A stretch of 64,000 nucleotides of DNA, taken from an uncultured Collinsella sp. GTDB lineage: Bacteria > Actinomycetota > Coriobacteriia > Coriobacteriales > Coriobacteriaceae. Made by a program: the position numbers and the translations under genes. Below the pieces are notes generated by a model that had not been told where the DNA came from, did not search any database, and saw only the letters and a list, made by a program, of their open reading frames with translations. The stretch's first letter is position 1. Each line of letters begins with the position of its first letter. The stretch lies in assembly GCA_900541725.1 (NCBI GenBank), contig UQLB01000008.1, positions 28,113 to 92,112 on the forward strand, read 5' to 3'. Below are positions 33,193-42,379 of the stretch, piece after piece.

Positions 33193-34407
33193 ATGGCCGA
33201 TAAGATCCAGTGGGCGGGCAACACGATGCCCAAGAGCGATGACAAGCACTTGGGAATCATGAGCCTCGACCACGTGAAGAAGGCCCGCGCCTTCCACCAG
33301 TCGTTCCCTCAATATACCGTCACTCCGCTTGCCCGCCTGGACGGCCAGGCTGCGCGCCTAGGCTTGTCCAACCTGTGCGTTAAGGACGAGAGCTATCGCT
33401 TTGGCCTCAACGCCTTTAAGGTCCTGGGCGGCTCGTTTGCCATGGCCAACTACATTGCCGACGAGACCGGCAAGGACGTTGCCGACTGCACCTTCGATTA
33501 CCTGACTTCCGATCAGCTTGCCAAGGACTTTGGCCAGGCCACCTTCTTTACCGCCACCGACGGCAATCATGGCCGCGGCGTGGCATGGGCTGCCAACAAG
33601 CTGGGCCAGAAGGCCGTCGTGCACATGCCCAAGGGTTCCACCAAGCCCCGCTTCGACAACATCGCCGCCGAGGGCGCCACGGTGACCATCGAAGAGGTCA
33701 ACTACGACGAGTGCGTGCGCATGGCCGCCGCCGAGGCCGACGCCTGCGAGCGCGGCGTCATCGTTCAGGACACCGCCTGGGAGGGCTACGAGAAGATTCC
33801 GTCCTGGATCATGGAGGGCTACGGCACCATGGCTTCCGAGGCTGCCGAGCAGCTGCGCGAGATGGCCATCAACCGCCCGACGCACGTCTTTGTCCAGGCT
33901 GGCGTAGGCTCGCTCGCTGGCGCCGTGGTGGGCTACTTCACCAACCTGTATCCCGATAACCCGCCCACCTTTGTCGTGGTCGAGTGCGCTCCTGCCGCCT
34001 GCCTGTACAAGGGCGCTGCCGCCGGCGACGGCGACCCGCGCATCGTGGACGGCGACATGCCCTCCATCATGGCCGGCCTGTGCTGCGGCGAGCCCAACAT
34101 CCTGGGCTGGGATATCCTGCGCAACCACACCACCGCTTTCGTGTCCTGCCCCGACTGGGTTACTGCTCGCGGCATGCGCACCCTGGGTGCTCCCGAGAAG
34201 GGTGACCCGCGCGTCATCTCCGGCGAGTCCGGCGCGGTGACCACCGGCCTGGTCGAGACCCTCATGCTCGATCCCGAGTACGCCGAGCTCAAAGAGCTCA
34301 TCGGCCTGGACAAGACGAGCTCCGTGCTCTGCTTCTCCACGGAAGGTGACACGGATCCGGATCAGTACCGTCGCATCGTCTGGGAGGGCGAATACCCCAC
34401 TTGCTAA
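33193..34407 (+). CDS. ygeX: diaminopropionate ammonia-lyase
   Basis: A 404-residue PLP enzyme of fold type II that splits 2,3-diaminopropionate into pyruvate and two ammonia molecules through a 2-aminoacrylate intermediate. The PLP lysine is Lys76 in LNAFKVLGGSF, and the cofactor phosphate loop follows in FTATDGNHGRGVAWAA. In the anaerobic purine cluster it is believed to act on the C3 backbone left by ring opening. ATG with RBS AAGGAG. ygeY follows after 72 bases. Confidence 0.95.
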   Translation: MADKIQWAGNTMPKSDDKHLGIMSLDHVKKARAFHQSFPQYTVTPLARLDGQAARLGLSNLCVKDESYRFGLNAFKVLGGSFAMANYIADETGKDVADCTFDYLTSDQLAKDFGQATFFTATDGNHGRGVAWAANKLGQKAVVHMPKGSTKPRFDNIAAEGATVTIEEVNYDECVRMAAAEADACERGVIVQDTAWEGYEKIPSWIMEGYGTMASEAAEQLREMAINRPTHVFVQAGVGSLAGAVVGYFTNLYPDNPPTFVVVECAPAACLYKGAAAGDGDPRIVDGDMPSIMAGLCCGEPNILGWDILRNHTTAFVSCPDWVTARGMRTLGAPEKGDPRVISGESGAVTTGLVETLMLDPEYAELKELIGLDKTSSVLCFSTEGDTDPDQYRRIVWEGEYPTC

Positions 34408-34479
34408 TACTGGGTGGAGTAAATAGGTATCGCTCCGCCACCTCACAGGTAGATTCCTTCGTTTGAAAGGTTATGAACA

Positions 34480-35865
34480 ATGGCTAAAGAACTCGATTTC
34501 GACGCTATCAAGGCTGCTGCTGAGTCCCATCGTGCTGATATGACTCGTTTCCTGCGCGCTATGATCTCCCATCCCTCTGAGTCCTGCGAGGAGGGTGAGG
34601 TTGTCGCCTGCATCAAGGCCGAGATGGAGAACCTTGGCTATGACGAGGTCAAGGTCGATGGCCTGGGCAACGTCATGGGCTTTATGGGCGAGGGCGACAA
34701 GATCATCGCCATCGACTCCCACATCGACACCGTCGGCATCGGCAACATCGAGAACTGGGATGCCGATCCCTATGAGGGCTACGAGACCGACGAGATCATC
34801 TACGGCCGCGGCGGCTCCGACCAGGAGGGCGGCATGGCTTCTGCTACCTACGCTGCCAAGATGATGAAGGACATGGGCCTCATCCCCGAGGGCTACAAGA
34901 TCATGGTCGTCGGCACCGTCCAGGAAGAGGACTGCGACGGCATGTGCTGGCAGTACATCTACAACAAGGACGGCATTAAGCCCGAGTTCGTCATTTCCAC
35001 CGAGCCCACCGACGGCGGCATCTATCGCGGTCACCGCGGCCGCATGGAGATCCGCGTCGACGTTCACGGCACCTCCTGCCACGGCTCCGCTCCCGACCGC
35101 GGCGACAACGCCATCTACAAGATGGCCGACATCATCGCCGACGTCCGCGCCCTCAACAACAACGGCTGCGACGAGTCGACCGACATCAAGGGCCTCGTCA
35201 AGATGCTCGACCCCAAGTACAACCCCGAGCACTTCGAGGACGCCCGCTTCTTGGGTCGCGGCACCTGCACCGTCAGCCAGATCTTCTACACCAGCCCCAG
35301 CCGCTGCGCCGTGGCTGATTCCTGCGCCATCTCCATCGACCGTCGCATGACCGCCGGTGAGACCTGGGAGTCTTGCCTGGACGAGATCCGTAACCTGCCG
35401 GCCGCCAAGAAGTACGGCGACGACGTGAAGGTCTCCATGTACATGTACGACCGTCCGTCCTGGACCGGCGAGGTCTACGAGACCGAGGCTTACTTCCCCA
35501 CGTGGATCAACAAGGAGACCGCTCCGCACGTCAAGGCCCTCGTCGACGCCCACAAGGCCATGTTCGGTGACGAGCGCATCGGCTGCGAGCCCAGCATGGA
35601 CAAGCGCACCGGTCGTCCGCTGTGCGACAAGTGGACCTTCTCCACGAACTGCGTTTCCATCCAGGGCCGCTACGGCATCCCCTGCGTGGGCTTTGGCCCG
35701 GGTGCCGAGTCTCAGGCTCACGCTCCCAACGAGGTCACCTACAAGGACGACCTGGTCACCGCTGCCGCCATGTACGTGGCTGCCCTGAACCTCTACGATC
35801 CGAGCCAGGCCGATGGCGATGCCACCGTGTTCCGCGCCGGTCTGACCAACAACAAGATCGATTAG
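34480..35865 (+). CDS. ygeY: YgeY, selenium-metabolism-linked M20 family hydrolase
   Basis: A 461-residue zinc hydrolase of the M20 peptidase family (ArgE/DapE type). The metal ligands include His81 and Asp83 in IDSHIDTVG, the Asp in GRGGSDQEGG near residue 117, the Glu pair in VGTVQEEDCDG, and the dimerisation domain around HGTSCHGSAPDRG. The subgroup is known from genomes with selenium-dependent molybdenum hydroxylases and is thought to remove an N-carbamoyl- or formyl-like group from a purine breakdown product. RBS GAAAGG. The following gap of 201 bases before ygeW has one short hairpin and no clear terminator. Confidence 0.93.
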   Translation: MAKELDFDAIKAAAESHRADMTRFLRAMISHPSESCEEGEVVACIKAEMENLGYDEVKVDGLGNVMGFMGEGDKIIAIDSHIDTVGIGNIENWDADPYEGYETDEIIYGRGGSDQEGGMASATYAAKMMKDMGLIPEGYKIMVVGTVQEEDCDGMCWQYIYNKDGIKPEFVISTEPTDGGIYRGHRGRMEIRVDVHGTSCHGSAPDRGDNAIYKMADIIADVRALNNNGCDESTDIKGLVKMLDPKYNPEHFEDARFLGRGTCTVSQIFYTSPSRCAVADSCAISIDRRMTAGETWESCLDEIRNLPAAKKYGDDVKVSMYMYDRPSWTGEVYETEAYFPTWINKETAPHVKALVDAHKAMFGDERIGCEPSMDKRTGRPLCDKWTFSTNCVSIQGRYGIPCVGFGPGAESQAHAPNEVTYKDDLVTAAAMYVAALNLYDPSQADGDATVFRAGLTNNKID

Positions 35866-36066
35866 TCCCATTCCTCGATTTTGTTGAGCCGGGGGCCGCT
35901 CGTGTCCCCGGCACCCCCTGTTGACTTGGGGCCCGCGGTCGTTATCTCCCATGCTTCCTCAACGGTGGCGGGTCCTCGTCATGGTGCTCTGCATGTTCTA
36001 GCCACACGCGCATGCCGGAACACATCTACTCATTGCGATCGTTTCATCTTTAGAAAGGACATTTCC

Positions 36067-37269
36067 ATGGACGCTAAGTTTACCGAGCTCGTCGAGCAAC
36101 TGAACGGCCTCGATTTTAAGGGTATGTACGGCAGCGATTTCCTGCACACCTGGGATAAGACCACCGATGAGCTCAAGGCGCTCTACATCGTCGCCGACGC
36201 TCTGCGCGAGCTGCGCGAGAACAACGTTTCGTCCAAGATCTTCGATTCGGGCCTGGCCGTCTCGCTGTTCCGCGACAACTCCACCCGTACGCGCTTCTCC
36301 TTCTCTAAGGCCGCCAACCTGCTCGGCCTTGAGCTGCAGGACCTGGACGAGAAGAAGTCCCAGATCGCTCATGGCGAGACCGTCCGCGAGACCGCTACCA
36401 TGATCTCCTTCATGGCCGACGTCATCGGCATCCGCGACGACATGTACATCGGTAAGGGCGACGCCTACATGGCCGAGGTCTCCGAGTCTGTCCATCAGGC
36501 CTACGAGGACGGCGTTCTGGATCACCGTCCCACGCTCATCTCCCTGCAGTCCGACTCCGACCACCCCACGCAGTCCTCTGCCGACATGCTCTACCTCATC
36601 AACGAGTTTGGCGGCCTTGAGAACCTCAAGGGCAAGAAGGTTGCCGTCACCTGGGCCTATTCGCCCTCTTACGGCAAGCCGCTGTCCTGCCCGCAGTCGC
36701 TGATCAGCCTGCTGCCCCGCTTTGGCATGGACGTCACCCTGGCCCACCCCGAGGGCTACGACCTCATGCCCGAGGTCGTCGAGCGCGCCAAGGGCTATGC
36801 CGCCGAGTCCGGCACCACCTTTAAGCAGGTCAACACCATGGCCGAGGCCTTCGAGGGCGCCGACATCGTGATCCCCAAGAGCTGGGCTCCGTTTGCCGCC
36901 ATGGAGAAGCGTACCAATCTGTACGCCGAGGGCGACGACGCCGGCATCGCTGCGCTCGAGAAGGAGCTGCTCGCCCAGAACGCCACCCATCAGGACTGGT
37001 GCTCCACGACCGAGCTCATGGAGAAGACTGCCAACGGCCAGGACACCATCTTTATGCACCCGCTGCCCGCCGACATCTCCGGTGTCTCCTGCGAGCACGG
37101 CGAGGTTAACGCCGACGTCTTCGACATGCACCGCGTGGGCATGTACAAGGAGGCAAGCTACAAGCCGTACGCCATCGCAGCCATGATGTTCCTGCAGAAG
37201 GTTGCCGATCCCGCCGCTACCCTCAAGGCCCTCGACGAGCGCAACACCGCCCGTTGGCTCCAGGCCTAA
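36067..37269 (+). CDS. ygeW: YgeW, knotted carbamoyltransferase
   Basis: A 400-residue member of the aspartate/ornithine carbamoyltransferase family. The carbamoyl-phosphate motif is SLFRDNSTRTRF (STRTR at residues 72-76), and the second-domain motif FMHPLPADISG matches the HPLP region. The YgeW subgroup is knotted; its substrate is not settled, but in purine catabolism it can release carbamoyl phosphate for ATP formation. The carbamate kinase that would use it is not in this window. ATG 36067 follows the RBS GAAAGGAC. Confidence 0.93.
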   Translation: MDAKFTELVEQLNGLDFKGMYGSDFLHTWDKTTDELKALYIVADALRELRENNVSSKIFDSGLAVSLFRDNSTRTRFSFSKAANLLGLELQDLDEKKSQIAHGETVRETATMISFMADVIGIRDDMYIGKGDAYMAEVSESVHQAYEDGVLDHRPTLISLQSDSDHPTQSSADMLYLINEFGGLENLKGKKVAVTWAYSPSYGKPLSCPQSLISLLPRFGMDVTLAHPEGYDLMPEVVERAKGYAAESGTTFKQVNTMAEAFEGADIVIPKSWAPFAAMEKRTNLYAEGDDAGIAALEKELLAQNATHQDWCSTTELMEKTANGQDTIFMHPLPADISGVSCEHGEVNADVFDMHRVGMYKEASYKPYAIAAMMFLQKVADPAATLKALDERNTARWLQA

Positions 37270-37292
37270 AGCCGGGTTGAGGTAAGCCATGT

Positions 37293-37332
37293 AAAGGGGG
37301 CGCTCTGCCAACCGGCGGGGTGCCCCTTTTTT
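37293..37332 (+). terminator. intrinsic terminator after ygeW
   Basis: AAAGGGG pairs with CCCCTTT across a 23-base loop, and six T residues follow. It separates ygeXYW from the next genes. Confidence 0.7.
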
Positions 37333-37419
37333 GCATCGCGGGCGTGTGGGATAAGCGCTTTCGATGTGGATGCCCGCGGCGCGAGTTATGGGTACGATGG
37401 TTTCAGGGGAGGTATCACC

Positions 37420-38034
37420 ATGAAACTTGGATGCGTCATTATGGCTTCGGGCGAGGGCAAGCGGTTTGGCTCTAACAAGATGCTTGCCGATATCTATGGC
37501 GAGCCGCTGATTGCCCGGACCATCGATTCGGTTCCCCGGGGCTTTGACGTCGTGGTTTCGACGCGTTGGCCCGAGGTCGCCCAGATTTGCGAGGACAAGC
37601 ATTGCCCGTGCGTGCTGCACGATGGCGAGCTGCGCAGCGAAAGCGTCCGTGCGGGCCTTTCGTGGGGAGTCGAACGCAACTGGAAAGGTTGCCTCTTTTT
37701 ACCGGGCGACCAGCCGCTCGTGAGTTCGGATTCTTTTGAGGCTATGGTTCGTGCATTTGACGAGCGTGGCCGCAAACATCCGGTGCGTCTTGCGTGTAAC
37801 GGTGAGCCTTCGAGCCCGGTGCTCTTTCCGGCGGAACTGTTCGATGCACTTATGTGTCTTGAGGGCAAGGACGGCGGGGGCTCGATTCTCAAAGGTCGCA
37901 CCGACGTGGTGCTGGTCGAGGCGCGTGCCTACGAGCTGTGGGACGTCGATACCGTCAAGGGACAGCGACGCATAACGGAGCATATTGCCGCCTGCTCGTA
38001 TTTTGATCGCGTGGCCAACTGTATTAATCAATAA
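37420..38034 (+). CDS. MocA-like molybdenum cofactor nucleotidyltransferase
   Basis: A 204-residue NTP transferase of the MobA/MocA type. The nucleotide-binding motif IMASGEGKRFGSNKML lies at residues 7-22 (L-A-x-G-x-x-x-R-x-G-x-x-K type), and FLPGDQPLVSSDSF contains the metal-binding Asp. MocA adds CMP to the molybdopterin cofactor for xanthine dehydrogenase-type enzymes; the relative in the selenium cluster is thought to serve the XdhD-like enzyme. ATG 37420 has RBS GGGGAGG; the ATG 18 codons earlier overlaps no RBS. hyuA follows 8 bases later. Confidence 0.9.
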   Translation: MKLGCVIMASGEGKRFGSNKMLADIYGEPLIARTIDSVPRGFDVVVSTRWPEVAQICEDKHCPCVLHDGELRSESVRAGLSWGVERNWKGCLFLPGDQPLVSSDSFEAMVRAFDERGRKHPVRLACNGEPSSPVLFPAELFDALMCLEGKDGGGSILKGRTDVVLVEARAYELWDVDTVKGQRRITEHIAACSYFDRVANCINQ

Positions 38035-38042
38035 GGAGCAAC

Positions 38043-39410
38043 ATGATCATCATCAAAAACGGCGCGCTCGTGACGCCCCAGGGGCTTCGCCGCGCCGATC
38101 TTGCCATGGAGGGCGACAAGATTGTGCGGATTGCCGCGGCGATTGAGCCGGCCGAGGGCGATACCGTCGAGGATGCCGTGGGCTGTTGGGTGTTCCCCGG
38201 CTTTATCGACGGCCACACGCACATGCAGTGCTGGACTGGCATGGATTGGACAGCCGATAGCTTTGAAACCGGCACGCGTGCGGCTGCCTGCGGCGGTACG
38301 ACGACCATCGTGGACTACGCGACGGCCGATCGCGGCGTGACCATGCCCGATGCCTTGGCCGAGTGGCATCGCCGTGCCGACGGAACCTGCACGGCCAACT
38401 ACGCCTTTCATATGGCACTCGCCGAGTGGAATGAGCGCAACCGCGCCGATCTTTCGGCTATGCGCGAGGCGGGCGTATCGTCGTTTAAGACCTACTTTGC
38501 CTACGACCACCTGCGCTTGGACGATGCCGAGACACTCGAGGTGCTGGAGGAGCTCAAGCACCTGGGCGGTATCCTGTGCGTGCATTGCGAGAACGGCACG
38601 CTGGTGAATGAACTTCAGAAGCGCGTGTACGAGCAGGGGATTCATGGACCCGAGGGGCATGCGCTCAGCCGTCCGGACGTGTGTGAGGCCGAGGCCGTGA
38701 GCCGCCTGCTGTATCTGGCTCACTTGGCCGGGGACGCTCCGGTCAACGTGGTACACCTTTCGACCAAGCTGGGGCTCGAGGCCATTCGCGCTGCCAAGGC
38801 GCGCGGGCAGAAGAACATTTATGTCGAGACCTGCCCTCAGTATCTGATGCTCGACGACACCTGCTATCTGGAGCAGGGCGAGGATGGCTTTGCGGGTGCC
38901 AAGTATGTGATGAGCCCGCCGCTGCGCCGTGCGGGTGACCGTGCTGCGCTGCGCGAGGCGCTTGTGGCCGGCGAGATCGATACGATTGCGACCGATCATT
39001 GCAGCTTTAACCTGCACGGGCAAAAGGACCGCGGGCGCGACGATTTCCGCGCGATTCCCAACGGCGGGCCCGGCGTGGAGCATCGTCCCGTCGCGATTGC
39101 CACGAGCTTTGAGGGACAGCTGGGACCCGAGGATCTGTGCCGCTTGATGAGCGAGAACCCGGCGCGCGTGTTTGGCATGTACCCGCGCAAGGGCTGTCTT
39201 GCCGAGGGCGCCGATGCCGATGTGTGCGTGTGGGATCCCAAAGCGCGCTGGACAATCAGTGCCGCGACACAGCATCAAGCTGTGGACTACACACCGCTCG
39301 AGGGTTTTGGGGCACATGGCCGCGCCAAGGTCGTGTTTGTGAACGGCGTGCTGGTGGCACGCGACGGCGAGCCCACCGGAGCCCAACCCGGCCGCTACGT
39401 CCCCCGCTAG
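38043..39410 (+). CDS. hyuA: dihydropyrimidinase/hydantoinase family hydrolase
   Basis: A 455-residue cyclic amidohydrolase with the binuclear zinc site: GFIDGHTHMQ (His58, His60), the carboxylated lysine in SSFKTYFAYD (Lys149), VHCENG, VVHLST and DTIATDHCSF for the remaining ligands. The enzyme opens a cyclic ureide or hydantoin ring, and in the purine cluster most likely acts on a uric-acid-derived ring. The family name HyuA (D-phenylhydantoinase) comes from E. coli. RBS AAGGAGC. Ends in a repeat-rich gap. Confidence 0.93.
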   Translation: MIIIKNGALVTPQGLRRADLAMEGDKIVRIAAAIEPAEGDTVEDAVGCWVFPGFIDGHTHMQCWTGMDWTADSFETGTRAAACGGTTTIVDYATADRGVTMPDALAEWHRRADGTCTANYAFHMALAEWNERNRADLSAMREAGVSSFKTYFAYDHLRLDDAETLEVLEELKHLGGILCVHCENGTLVNELQKRVYEQGIHGPEGHALSRPDVCEAEAVSRLLYLAHLAGDAPVNVVHLSTKLGLEAIRAAKARGQKNIYVETCPQYLMLDDTCYLEQGEDGFAGAKYVMSPPLRRAGDRAALREALVAGEIDTIATDHCSFNLHGQKDRGRDDFRAIPNGGPGVEHRPVAIATSFEGQLGPEDLCRLMSENPARVFGMYPRKGCLAEGADADVCVWDPKARWTISAATQHQAVDYTPLEGFGAHGRAKVVFVNGVLVARDGEPTGAQPGRYVPR

Positions 39411-39430
39411 CAGCAAAGATGCCGTGTCCC

Positions 39431-39509
39431 CTCCTCAGTTGCGGTGAAATACGGACTGTTTGCGGCCGTCGGGCGGCCAAACAGTCCGTATTTCACCGCA
39501 ACTGAGGAG
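39431..39509. repeat. 31-bp perfect inverted repeat, MITE-like (copy 1)
   Basis: Bases 39431-39461 are the exact reverse complement of 39479-39509; the arm contains AGTTGCGGTGAAATACGGAC. A related copy is at 42223-42289. It lies between the converging genes hyuA and yqeC and could also work as a terminator, although it lacks a T-run. Confidence 0.88.
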
Positions 39510-39519
39510 ATGGGGCCGG

Positions 39520-40254
39520 CTACTTGAGGCTGCTGGCGACGACGGGGTGGTCGAGAGCTGCCTCGAAGCGGTCGGCCATCGTGGGGTCGCTGAGCGTGTC
39601 GACTTGGTTGAGCATGATGCGGGCATTGTTGAGGTTCAGCATCCGCAGCTCGGCATTGAGCACCTGGGCGACGCGCTCTGGGGTGGCAGTGTCGGTGAGC
39701 TCGCAGCCGCAACGCTCGCAAAAGAGCTCGGGGCGGTGGACAACCTCGGCGACGGGTTTGCCCAGTCCCGAGGCGCCGACGACCCAGACAACGTTTGCCG
39801 TGGCGGCGGGAATTACCGGCTCCCAGGCGGCATGCGCCTTGAGCGGGAGTCGCTTGCTACCGTCTGCCTCGGCCAACACATAGTCAAAGCGCTGTGCCAG
39901 CTCGCCGAGTGGCTCGGCGGGGGCGGAGAGCTTGCCTGTCTCCGGGTCCAAGATGCCTGCCTGGCAGATGCCTCCGCGTGCAAGCCCCGCGCAGGCCTCG
40001 CAGGTGCAGCCTGGGGCGTGTGGGGCACCTGGCTTCCAAGGCGCGGCGTCCAGGCGACGATTCGACCCGTCCCATGGCACGCCGGCAACGGGAAGCATAT
40101 GCGTGGTGGTGCAGAGGAGCACGCGGCCGCCAGCGCGCATGAGCTCAAGACCCAGCGTTTTGAGCAACGTCGACTTGCCGCCGCTGCCGATAATCGCGGT
40201 AATGCCCGGCTCGATCCTGAGCGCCGAGGCAAGATTGCCGCTAACCGTTTCCAT
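39520..40254 (-). CDS. yqeC: selenium cofactor biosynthesis protein YqeC
   Basis: A 244-residue protein with an N-terminal P-loop, IIGSGGKSTLL (GSGGKST at residues 23-29), and FDYVLAEADGSKRLPLKAHA in the middle. It has several Cys pairs (CTCEAC and CERCGC), which may bind a metal. YqeC occurs almost only with selenium-dependent molybdenum hydroxylases and is proposed to help put selenium into their cofactor. It faces yqeB, leaving a 102-base divergent promoter region that is AT-rich (TAATACTGTGATAATAAATA). Confidence 0.9.
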   Translation of the reverse strand: METVSGNLASALRIEPGITAIIGSGGKSTLLKTLGLELMRAGGRVLLCTTTHMLPVAGVPWDGSNRRLDAAPWKPGAPHAPGCTCEACAGLARGGICQAGILDPETGKLSAPAEPLGELAQRFDYVLAEADGSKRLPLKAHAAWEPVIPAATANVVWVVGASGLGKPVAEVVHRPELFCERCGCELTDTATPERVAQVLNAELRMLNLNNARIMLNQVDTLSDPTMADRFEAALDHPVVASSLK

Positions 40255-40356
40255 CTGTTCACCGCCGTATAATACTGTGATAATAAATAATCATCAGAGT
40301 AGCGGTCGAACCGCTTTTGCTCTGCTCAAACCGTAGCACAGGGAGGTGCCCCGGGA

Positions 40357-41151
40357 ATGCTCGTTTATGTTCGCGGCGCCGGCGATATCGCCACGGGTGT
40401 CGCCGCTCGCTTGGTGCGCGCCGGCGTGTCGGTCGTTATGGCCGATATCGCGGTTCCCACGTGCATCCGCCGCACAATCAGTTTTTGCGAGGCTATTCGC
40501 CTGGGCGAGGTCCAGGTCGAGGGCATTCGCGCTCGCTTGGCGCAGACGCCGGCAGAGGCGCTCGAGATTACCCAAGCGGGGGATGTTGCCGTCGTGGTGG
40601 ACCCTCAGGCCAAGATGCTCGATGAGCTTAAACCCGCGGCTGTGGTCGACGCGATTCTGGCCAAGCGCAACCTGGGCACCACGCGCGACATGGCGCCTAC
40701 CGTCATCGCCGTGGGGCCGGGCTTTACCGCGCCGGTCGATTGCGACGCCGTGGTCGAGACCATGCGCGGGCATTTCCTGGGCCGTGTCATTACCCAGGGT
40801 TCGCCCCAACCCAACACGGGCGTGCCGGGCATTATCGCTGGCTATGGCAGAGAGCGCGTTATCCACAGCCCCGCCGCCGGCGTGTTTCGGTCCGACCGCG
40901 CGATCGGCGACATCGTGAGCGCCGGAGACGTGATTGGCTACGCGGGCGATTCGCCCATGTGCACGCAGATCGATGGCTGTCTGCGCGGGCTTTTGGCGAA
41001 CGGCGTGCAGGTGACTGAGGGCTTTAAATGCGCCGATGTCGATCCGCGCGGCGATGCCAGCTATATCAACTACATTTCGGACAAGGCGACGTCGGTCGGC
41101 GGCGGCGTGCTCGAGGCACTCGCTATGCTTACCGATATCTTTAGAGGATAG
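40357..41151 (+). CDS. yqeB: selenium-dependent molybdenum hydroxylase maturation protein YqeB
   Basis: A 264-residue cytoplasmic protein. The N-terminus VYVRGAGDIATGVAARLVRA is a Rossmann-like start characteristic of YqeB, and TVIAVGPGFTAPVDCDAVVE and GDSPMCTQIDGCLRGLL are further markers. With YqeC, MocA-like and XdhC proteins it forms the accessory set for the selenium-containing hydroxylase. RBS GGAGGT is upstream. The XdhC-family gene starts 9 bases after its stop. Confidence 0.92.
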   Translation: MLVYVRGAGDIATGVAARLVRAGVSVVMADIAVPTCIRRTISFCEAIRLGEVQVEGIRARLAQTPAEALEITQAGDVAVVVDPQAKMLDELKPAAVVDAILAKRNLGTTRDMAPTVIAVGPGFTAPVDCDAVVETMRGHFLGRVITQGSPQPNTGVPGIIAGYGRERVIHSPAAGVFRSDRAIGDIVSAGDVIGYAGDSPMCTQIDGCLRGLLANGVQVTEGFKCADVDPRGDASYINYISDKATSVGGGVLEALAMLTDIFRG

Positions 41152-41160
41152 AAGGCGGCA

Positions 41161-42204
41161 ATGGAAAAGCTCGATGCTGTGAATGCGGCGCTTGTCGCCC
41201 TGCGTGCTGGCGAGACGTGCGAGCTGGTGGTAGTTGCCGGCACGGCAGGGTCGTCGCCGCGCGGCGTGGGCGCCTGGATGGCCGTTTTTGCCGATGGCAG
41301 CCAAGCGGGTACCATCGGCGGTGGCAAGATCGAGCTCTTTGCGCTGAACGAGGCGCGCGAGCTGCTGGCCGCAGGGCAATCGCGTCTGGTCCGCTACACC
41401 ATGGGCGGCGAGAACTCCGATACCGGCATGATCTGCGGCGGAGCCATCTGCCTGTGCTATCTGCACCTGGATGTATCGCAGGTGCCGTTGTTCCAGTCGG
41501 TTGCCGACGTCTTGGCCTATCGGCGCATCGGCGACTTCGTCATCGACTTTGAGCCGTTTATCGCGAGTGCGCTCGAGGGGGATGTGGCCGAGTACCATGG
41601 CGAGGAATCGCGCCGCACCATTGCGGGCTGCCCCGGGCTTTCGCTGGTGGAGGAGGGGGGTAAGGTCACCTACACCAACGCTGCCTCCGTGATTCCTGCG
41701 GCGCACGTCGAGACGCTCTGCCCTGAGGGCCTGACCTATATCTTTGGCTGCGGACACGTGGGCGCCGCGACGGCGCGCGTGCTCACGGCGGCGGGCTTTG
41801 CCGTCGTGGCGTGCGACGACCGCCCCGGCACGCTGACCCCCGATTGGGTGCCCGGTGTCTACGATCGTCGCTTGGTCGATTACAAGAACCTGAGCGAGCT
41901 GTGCCCCATCGGCCCGCGTGACCTGGTGGTCGTCGCCACGGCGGGTCACAAGTCCGATATCGACGTGGTGATTCAGGCCATGCGCGCCAAGCCTGCCTAC
42001 CTGGGCTGTCTGGGCTCGCGCCGCAAGACGGCCTTTGTGCGTGCCCGCCTGGAGCAGGAAGGCTTTACGCAGGACCAGATCGACGAGCTACACCTTCCGA
42101 TCGGCGTTGCCATCGAGGCCGAGGACCCCGAGGAGATCGCCATCTCCATCGCCGCCGAGATGATCCACCTGCGCCGCACCAAACTCGTCCCCCGCAAGCG
42201 CTAA
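41161..42204 (+). CDS. XdhC/CoxI family molybdenum enzyme maturation factor
   Basis: A 347-residue protein. The N-terminal XdhC/CoxI domain has VVVAGTAGSSPRGVGAWMAV and AGTIGGGKIE with SDTGMICGGA (conserved Cys); the C-terminal XdhC Rossmann domain has YIFGCGHVGAATARVLTAAG and YLGCLGSRRKTAFV. XdhC binds molybdenum cofactor and inserts it, often in sulphurated form, into xanthine dehydrogenase. It ends the cluster; rplE begins 312 bases later, after a second MITE-like palindrome and a promoter. Confidence 0.92.
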   Translation: MEKLDAVNAALVALRAGETCELVVVAGTAGSSPRGVGAWMAVFADGSQAGTIGGGKIELFALNEARELLAAGQSRLVRYTMGGENSDTGMICGGAICLCYLHLDVSQVPLFQSVADVLAYRRIGDFVIDFEPFIASALEGDVAEYHGEESRRTIAGCPGLSLVEEGGKVTYTNAASVIPAAHVETLCPEGLTYIFGCGHVGAATARVLTAAGFAVVACDDRPGTLTPDWVPGVYDRRLVDYKNLSELCPIGPRDLVVVATAGHKSDIDVVIQAMRAKPAYLGCLGSRRKTAFVRARLEQEGFTQDQIDELHLPIGVAIEAEDPEEIAISIAAEMIHLRRTKLVPRKR

Positions 42205-42222
42205 TCGCATCCCCACCAATTA

Positions 42223-42289
42223 AGTTGCGGTGAAATACGGATTGTTTAAGCCTGTTAGGCCGCCCAACAGTCCCTATTTCACCGCAACT
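42223..42289. repeat. MITE-like palindrome (copy 2)
   Basis: AGTTGCGGTGAAATACGG at the left and CTATTTCACCGCAACT at the right, the same arms as the element at 39431 but with a few mismatches and another centre. A CTTTTTGG run follows, so it may terminate the XdhC-family transcript. The gap 42205-42516 also holds the rplE promoter. Confidence 0.8.
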
Positions 42290-42350
42290 GCTTTTTGGGA
42301 CCCATTTGTGCGGGGGAGTTGTGGAGTTGTGCAGGCAGACGAGGTTTTTC

Positions 42351-42379
42351 TGGAAATACACACCCAATGCGCGTATAGT
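42351..42379 (+). promoter_or_regulatory. promoter upstream of rplE
   Basis: TGGAAA (42351-42356), a 17-base spacer and TATAGT (42374-42379). The downstream part GCGTATAGTA resembles CCGTGTATAC of the other ribosomal promoters. It would drive the detached second ribosomal block. Confidence 0.5.
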
